Notes under the pieces: generated by a model
The model's database searches: none
Seen by the model: the letters and a program-made list of their open reading frames with translations, nothing else
Told to the model about the DNA's origin: nothing
Origin: Thiobacillus sp.
GTDB lineage: Bacteria > Pseudomonadota > Gammaproteobacteria > Burkholderiales > Thiobacillaceae
NCBI GenBank assembly: GCA_020217265.1
Contig: JAIWOS010000005.1
Location: forward strand, 1 to 10,000
Length of the DNA stretch: 10,000 nt
Direction of reading: 5' to 3'
Position numbers and translations under genes: made by a program
Part shown: positions 6,376 through 10,000 of the stretch, piece after piece
How positions within the stretch are numbered: the first letter of the stretch is position 1
How the letters are laid out: each line of letters starts with the position of its first letter

Positions 6376-6897
6376 TTACAAATCCACGCCAAACTGGGTT
6401 TGCGTGCCGAGTTTCTGCTGTTTCGCGCCCGCCTTGTAGGCATCGAGCGACTCCCGCTGGGCGCGCTCCAGCGCGGCTTCCTGGTCTTCTTTCTCCTTCA
6501 GTTCGGCTTGTCGCTGCCGCTCTGCTTCGCTCGCGCGCGCGGCAGCTTCCTTGCGTGCCTTTTCCTGGGCCGCGGCCAGTGCTTCACGCTGGCGAGTCTC
6601 TTTCACGGCAGCGAGCGCGGCACGGTCCCGTTCGGCTTGCTGTTGTGCGCGTTCGGCTTCAAGTTTGCGTTCGGCGGCCTGACGCGACACCAGGGCCGCG
6701 CGTTCCTTGCGCAGCTGTTCGAGGCGTTGCTGGATGTCTTGCTGCATTTTCTGCCCGGTTTCGCGCATCCGTTCGGCCGTGGCCTTCAATTCGTCGTTGG
6801 AGAGATCTGCCTTGGCAGGGTCGGCATATGCCAAGCCGCCAGCAGGCAGCAAGACAAGTAAGTACGCGATAAATACAAAGGGTGAAGCAATACTCAT
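6376..6897 (-). CDS. Secreted coiled-coil protein of unknown function
   Basis: 173 aa from ATG 6897. The frame is open to an ATG at 6957, but that lies inside a hairpin and would bury the signal peptide behind 20 polar residues, so the internal start is preferred. A Sec signal (about 1-25, hydrophobic FVFIAYLLVLL, cleavage near AYA-D) is followed by about 120 residues (34-155) rich in Ala, Glu, Arg, Gln and Lys with heptad-like spacing, predicted as a long charged helix or coiled coil. The short tail ends in FGVDL. It has no Cys, heme motif, lipobox or second membrane segment. I do not recognise the family; composition resembles the TolA stalk, but low complexity makes such likeness weak evidence. 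It lies 24 nt ahead of the cytochrome gene, so a role in assembling or holding the sulfide dehydrogenase, or in binding its sulfur product, is possible but is inference. Confidence 0.8.
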   Translation of the reverse strand: MSIASPFVFIAYLLVLLPAGGLAYADPAKADLSNDELKATAERMRETGQKMQQDIQQRLEQLRKERAALVSRQAAERKLEAERAQQQAERDRAALAAVKETRQREALAAAQEKARKEAAARASEAERQRQAELKEKEDQEAALERAQRESLDAYKAGAKQQKLGTQTQFGVDL

Positions 6898-6946
6898 GGC
6901 TGAATCCGTCTGGCGATCAATTACGACGCATTCAGGGAGGCGATGT

Positions 6947-6989
6947 GTCGCCGGCATTCCCTGGAGTGTTCAGGGATGCTTACGGCGAC
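6947..6989. repeat. Long imperfect inverted repeat between DUF302 and coiled-coil genes
   Basis: On the minus strand the outer arms GTCGCCG and CGGCGAC (6983-6989, 6947-6953) pair perfectly. The inner arms, GCATCCCTG and CAGGG-A-ATGC, pair over 9 bp with one bulged A, around a 7-nt loop AACACTC. A 3-nt TAA bulge lies between the two stem parts, giving about 16 bp in all. Neither strand has a T-tract after it, so it is not a standard intrinsic terminator. It would lie in the 5' leader of the coiled-coil/fcc transcript, about 50 nt before the start codon. Confidence 0.7.
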
Positions 6990-7001
6990 CTATCATGAAT
7001 C

Positions 7002-7029
7002 TTTAGAAATTCTTGGCTAGCCGCGACAA
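7002..7029 (-). promoter_or_regulatory. Weak candidate promoter for the coiled-coil/fcc operon
   Basis: TTGTCG (7024-7029), a 16-nt spacer and TCTAAA (7002-7007) on the minus strand each match 4 of 6 sigma70 consensus bases, in the most AT-rich part of this intergenic region. If used, transcription would start near 6995 with a leader of about 100 nt that includes the 6947-6989 hairpin. The operon may instead be read through from the DUF302 gene. Confidence 0.25.
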
Positions 7030-7058
7030 ATCCGGGTTAGACAGGGTTGTATCCGGAA

Positions 7059-7778
7059 TCAGAGATCACCATTGGCGCCGGCGCGCATGACGCTGTCCAT
7101 TTTTTCGCGAATGGCGATCGCACCCTGGCGCAGTTCGGGGGTGATGCCCATCTGCTTGCCAGCCATGTCGAGCCAGGTCACGTCCCAGTCGAGCGTCATC
7201 ACCCAGATGTTCTTGTCGGCGTCTTCCATCACGGCGATGCGACAGGGCAGGAACACGACCATTTCAGGAATCACGCGCAACAGATCGCGCCCGACCGCGA
7301 TGTCGCAGAAGCTGAAGACTTCGACGCGCGGCGCGGTGTCGTCGCCCAGCACGGCCTTGAAGTCCTTCCACATGAGGTTGCTGCCGACGAACTTGAGGTT
7401 GACCTGGTTGGCGCGCAGCATCATCGACTCCACCACTTCGTCGAACTTGAGGCCGGGCTTGGCCTTGTATTTGACGGCGAAGTAGTTCATCGCCTCGCGC
7501 GCGTCCATCTGCATCATGTTGGCCATCATGGGCATGGCCATCTGCAGCCAGCGGCGCTTTTCCTCGGGTTTGATGATGCGGTTCATCTGGTAGTCGCGGT
7601 AGGGCGGCGGCGGCGCCTGCTGGATCATCAGCGGACCGTAGGGCGTGGGGGTGACGCCGATCCAGCTGTTGGGCGAGATGTTCTCCAGGTAGGGATTCGG
7701 CTTGGCCGCGGGCGGATCGGCGGCCAGCGCGGTCAGGCTGAAGAGTCCGGCGAGAGCGAATGTGATTGGGCGCATCAT
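7059..7778 (-). CDS. Secreted DUF302-domain protein with Met-rich segment
   Basis: 239 aa. A Sec signal peptide (about 1-20, TALA-A) is followed by a Pro-rich region and then a methionine-rich helix, QMAMPMMANMMQM (79-91, seven Met), and a DUF302-type domain from about 110 to 205. The domain carries the usual FCDIAVG (C158) and LPCRIAV (C179) segments and a terminal aromatic strand. DUF302 has no settled biochemical function; members are often found near sulfur-oxidation and respiratory genes, and this one is 161 nt upstream of the fcc set on the same strand. The start is well supported: AGGAG lies 6 nt before the ATG, and a likely promoter lies further up. The second Met is an equivalent start. 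The Met cluster and the two Cys could bind a soft metal such as copper, or could simply pack a hydrophobic helix; the sequence cannot decide. Confidence 0.88.
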   Translation of the reverse strand: MMRPITFALAGLFSLTALAADPPAAKPNPYLENISPNSWIGVTPTPYGPLMIQQAPPPPYRDYQMNRIIKPEEKRRWLQMAMPMMANMMQMDAREAMNYFAVKYKAKPGLKFDEVVESMMLRANQVNLKFVGSNLMWKDFKAVLGDDTAPRVEVFSFCDIAVGRDLLRVIPEMVVFLPCRIAVMEDADKNIWVMTLDWDVTWLDMAGKQMGITPELRQGAIAIREKMDSVMRAGANGDL

Positions 7779-7784
7779 GGCTGT

Positions 7785-7789
7785 CTCCT
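7785..7789 (-). promoter_or_regulatory. Ribosome binding site of the DUF302 gene
   Basis: AGGAG on the minus strand with a 6-nt spacer to ATG 7778, preceded by a run of seven A residues. It is the best Shine-Dalgarno in the window and fixes the start. Confidence 0.85.
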
Positions 7790-7809
7790 GTTTTTTTCGA
7801 TGCCGCTTT

Positions 7810-7837
7810 ATCGTACGCGCGATGGCGCCCGCGTCAA
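7810..7837 (-). promoter_or_regulatory. Likely sigma70-type promoter of the DUF302 gene
   Basis: TTGACG (7832-7837, 5 of 6 consensus) and TACGAT (7810-7815, 4 of 6) on the minus strand, separated by 16 nt. This predicts a transcript start near 7803 and a leader of about 25 nt holding the AGGAG. The -35 box lies inside the 7821-7861 inverted repeat, so a protein bound there could block it. Confidence 0.5.
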
Positions 7838-7861
7838 TGAGACATTCTCGCGGCGCGCATC
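7821..7861. repeat. Imperfect inverted repeat after the kinase gene, overlapping the DUF302 promoter
   Basis: Arms 7821-7833 and 7849-7861 pair over 12 bp (GATG, CGC, CCGCG with their complements), with one single-base bulge on each side. Inside the 15-nt loop, AATG and CATT add four more pairs around a 3-nt tip. It begins 3 nt past the kinase stop. No T-tract follows on either strand, so it is not a standard terminator; an mRNA 3'-end structure or an operator are both possible. Confidence 0.55.
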
Positions 7862-7864
7862 CGG

Positions 7865-10000
7865 CTACGTTCGGTGCAGATCTTTAAGGCTGGCTCGGAG
7901 CGCCGTCAGCGCGTGCGCGGCGCCGGCGAGGTCGCCTGCGCCGGCGCAGGCTTCGATGCGTGCCGCGCTGTCCTGGATGGCAACGGCGCGCACGCTGGCC
8001 GCAGCGCCGCGCAGGGTGTGCGCTTCGCGGCGCACGGTGTCGGCATCGTGCGCATCGATTGCGGCTTGCAGGGTGGCAAGGCTGGCTTCGGTGGTCTGGA
8101 CGAACAGGGTCGCCAGTTCGTCGACCAGATTCGGGTTGCCGGGGTAGCGTTCGAGCAGCGCGGCGCGGTCGAACAGCGGTGTCGGTGCCGGTTGGCCGCT
8201 GGCGGGTAGCCACTGGGCGAGCAGCGCGGCGAGCGCGTCCTCGGTGTGGGGTTTGGAGAGGTAGTCGTTTGCGCCCGCGGCCAGGCAGGATTCGCGAAAT
8301 CCTGCGCTGGCGTTTGCGGTGAGCGCGACTATCGGAATCCGGCCGGTCTTGCCCGGCAGGCGCCGGATGCGGCGCGTGGCCTCGAGGCCGTCCATTTCGG
8401 GCATCTGCCAGTCCATCAGGATCAGGTCGTAGGTTTCCTTCTCAAGCAGCGCCAGGGCCTGGGTTCCGTCAGCGGCCAGGGTGCAATCCAGCCCCAGTTC
8501 GTCGAGTTGGTGGGTCAGCACTTTCTGGTTGACCGGGTGGTCTTCCACCACCAGCACGCGCCCGTTCAGCCGGGGGGGCGTGGCTCGGGGGAGGTCGGCC
8601 AGTGGCAGGGTGGTCGGCGGCAGCAACAGCATCAGGGTGAACCGGCTGCCCTCGCCGGGCGCGCTGTCGAGCGTGATGCGGCCGCCCATCAATGCGGCGA
8701 GCTGGCTGCTGACGGCAAGGCCAAGGCCGGTGCCGCCGTAGCGCCGGGTGGTCGAGGAATCGGCCTGCGAGAATGCCTGGAACAGCTGGGCGTGGGAGTC
8801 GGCGGGGATGCCGATGCCGGTATCGAGCACGCTGAAACGGCAGCCGATCTCGCCGTGCATGGGTTCGAAATCGAAATGCAGTTCGACCTTGCCGCTGTGG
8901 GTGAACTTGATCGCATTGTCGACCAGGTTGAGGAGTATCTGGCGGATGCGTGTGGGGTCGCCGAGCAGGGCGGGCGGGGGGGCATCGGGCAGCACGAGCC
9001 TGAGCTCGATGTTCTTCTCGAGCGCGCGCGCCTGGAACAGGGCGGCCACCCCGCGCACGAGGTCGGCGGGAGAAAAGGCGACGCGTTCGATGGCGAGTTT
9101 GCCGGCTTCGATTTTCGAAAAGTCGAGGATGTCGTTGATGATGGTGAGCAGGCTCTCGGCCGAGCTCTTCAGCGTGGCGACATATTCGCGCTGCCGGCCG
9201 TCGAGCGGCGTTTTCAGCAAGAGGCTGCTCATGCCGAGGATGCCGTGCATCGGCGTGCGGATTTCGTGGCTGACGTTGGCGACGAATTCCGACTTGGCGC
9301 GCGCCATTTGTAGCGCGGCCTCACGCGCGGCTTCCTTGGCGGCTTCGGCTGCGCGACGCTCGGAGACGTCGCGCATGATGGCCTGGATGACCGGCTTGCC
9401 TTCGAGCTGCATGGCGTGCAGCGCGATTTCCGTTTCGAATACGCTGCCGTCCGCGCGGCGGGCGCGCCAGTCCATGGTGGCGTGGCCGCGGGTGCGGGCC
9501 TGGCCGATGGCCTGCATGGCGTGTTCGAAAGCCGGCGTGCCGTCGGCCTGCACGGCCGTGCCGAGCTGCGGGATCGGCGTGCGCAGGAATTCGGCGACCG
9601 ATTGCATGCCGAACATCGACAGGGTGGCGGGGTTGCAATCGGTGAAACCGTGGTCGTCGAGAATCACCACCGCGTCGGAATTGGTTTCGAACAGGGTCTG
9701 ATACTTCTTCTTTTCGGCTTCGAGCTGGCGCGTTTGCGTGAGCAGGCGGCGGCTGACCAGCACGGCGACCAGCATGGCCAGAAGCGTCGCGGCGACACCG
9801 AGCACCAGCATCAGGTTGCGCGTTGCCTGATAGGCGGCGTAGGTTTTGCCGAGCGCGGTTTCGTTGGCTTCGCGCTGCAGGCGGGTCATGTTGTCGAGCG
9901 CCGCGACCAGCTTGTTCTGCAAGGGGATGGCCTCGTCCTGCAATTTCCGCAGCGCTTCGAGGTTGTTGCCGCTCAGCGCCATCTCGACCACGCTGAACAT
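7865..10000 (-). CDS. Hybrid sensor histidine kinase (PAS-HisKA-HATPase-REC-HPt), 5' part outside window
   Basis: 711 residues are visible. The ATG at 10000 is probably internal, since the N-terminus enters in the middle of a helical extracytoplasmic sensor of the four-helix-bundle kind. In window numbering: one membrane helix (63-83), a short coiled link with no room for a HAMP domain, PAS (about 100-215), HisKA with phospho-acceptor H245 (NVSHEIRTP), HATPase with the N box (LVDNAIKFT), DTGIGIP and GGTGLGLAV, a receiver with D530 (LMDWQMPEMDG) and the KP motif, and a C-terminal HPt with H661 (REAHTLRGAAAS). All phosphorelay residues are present, so His-Asp-His transfer within the protein is expected, ending on a separate response regulator not seen here. 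The signal is unknown. It precedes the DUF302 and sulfide genes on the same strand, but they have their own promoter signals, so a regulatory link is only suggested by position. Confidence 0.95.
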   Translation of the reverse strand: MFSVVEMALSGNNLEALRKLQDEAIPLQNKLVAALDNMTRLQREANETALGKTYAAYQATRNLMLVLGVAATLLAMLVAVLVSRRLLTQTRQLEAEKKKYQTLFETNSDAVVILDDHGFTDCNPATLSMFGMQSVAEFLRTPIPQLGTAVQADGTPAFEHAMQAIGQARTRGHATMDWRARRADGSVFETEIALHAMQLEGKPVIQAIMRDVSERRAAEAAKEAAREAALQMARAKSEFVANVSHEIRTPMHGILGMSSLLLKTPLDGRQREYVATLKSSAESLLTIINDILDFSKIEAGKLAIERVAFSPADLVRGVAALFQARALEKNIELRLVLPDAPPPALLGDPTRIRQILLNLVDNAIKFTHSGKVELHFDFEPMHGEIGCRFSVLDTGIGIPADSHAQLFQAFSQADSSTTRRYGGTGLGLAVSSQLAALMGGRITLDSAPGEGSRFTLMLLLPPTTLPLADLPRATPPRLNGRVLVVEDHPVNQKVLTHQLDELGLDCTLAADGTQALALLEKETYDLILMDWQMPEMDGLEATRRIRRLPGKTGRIPIVALTANASAGFRESCLAAGANDYLSKPHTEDALAALLAQWLPASGQPAPTPLFDRAALLERYPGNPNLVDELATLFVQTTEASLATLQAAIDAHDADTVRREAHTLRGAAASVRAVAIQDSAARIEACAGAGDLAGAAHALTALRASLKDLHRT

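Noticed and set aside
6898-6957. N-terminal extension of the coiled-coil protein to an ATG at 6957.
   Set aside because: It would add 20 polar residues before a good signal peptide, and its start codon lies in the stem of the 6947-6989 hairpin.
7030-7056. Short direct repeats (ATCCGG twice, GGGTT twice) just after the DUF302 stop.
   Set aside because: The units are too short and too few to separate from chance in GC-rich DNA.
7047-9313. Long plus-strand open frames opposite the DUF302 and kinase genes.
   Set aside because: They lack domains or sensible starts and mirror the codons of the supported minus-strand genes.

Overview
The window is high-GC, densely coded bacterial DNA with no gene-free stretch above about 160 bases. 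A flavocytochrome c sulfide dehydrogenase pair, a periplasmic DUF302 protein and a class IIIb CHASE2 adenylate cyclase suggest a sulfur-oxidising proteobacterium, perhaps a Thiobacillus-like betaproteobacterium. That placement is inference from gene content and composition; the window has no rRNA or other phylogenetic marker.

Left arm, plus strand (1-3534): three tightly packed genes. They are the 3' part of an M48 zinc metalloprotease, a CHASE2-domain class III adenylate cyclase that starts inside the protease stop codon (GTGA overlap), and a metallo-beta-lactamase-fold class II cyclic-nucleotide phosphodiesterase that begins 2 nt after the cyclase stop. The last two look like a matched make-and-break cAMP module.

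Right arm, minus strand (10000 down to 3557), in transcription order: a hybrid histidine kinase cut by the window edge (PAS-HisKA-HATPase-REC-HPt); a secreted DUF302 protein with its own likely promoter and a Met-rich stretch; a secreted coiled-coil protein of unknown function; a monoheme cytochrome c; and the flavoprotein subunit of sulfide dehydrogenase, which carries a Tat signal and a lipobox. The last three are packed as one unit (24-nt gap, then an ATGA overlap) and end in a strong intrinsic terminator with a GNRA tetraloop. Beyond it lies a separate gene for a HIT-superfamily nucleotidyltransferase/phosphorylase related to Ap4A phosphorylase and GDP-hexose phosphorylase (VTC2), convergent with the phosphodiesterase.

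Functionally, the cytochrome and flavoprotein should oxidise sulfide in the periplasm and pass electrons to the respiratory chain. The coiled-coil protein shares their transcript and the DUF302 protein sits next to them; both are candidates for accessory roles. Two large imperfect hairpins, at 6947-6989 and 7821-7861, lie in the two intergenic regions of this cluster and look regulatory, but neither has the U-tract of a simple terminator. I saw no mobile element, CRISPR array, tRNA or rRNA.
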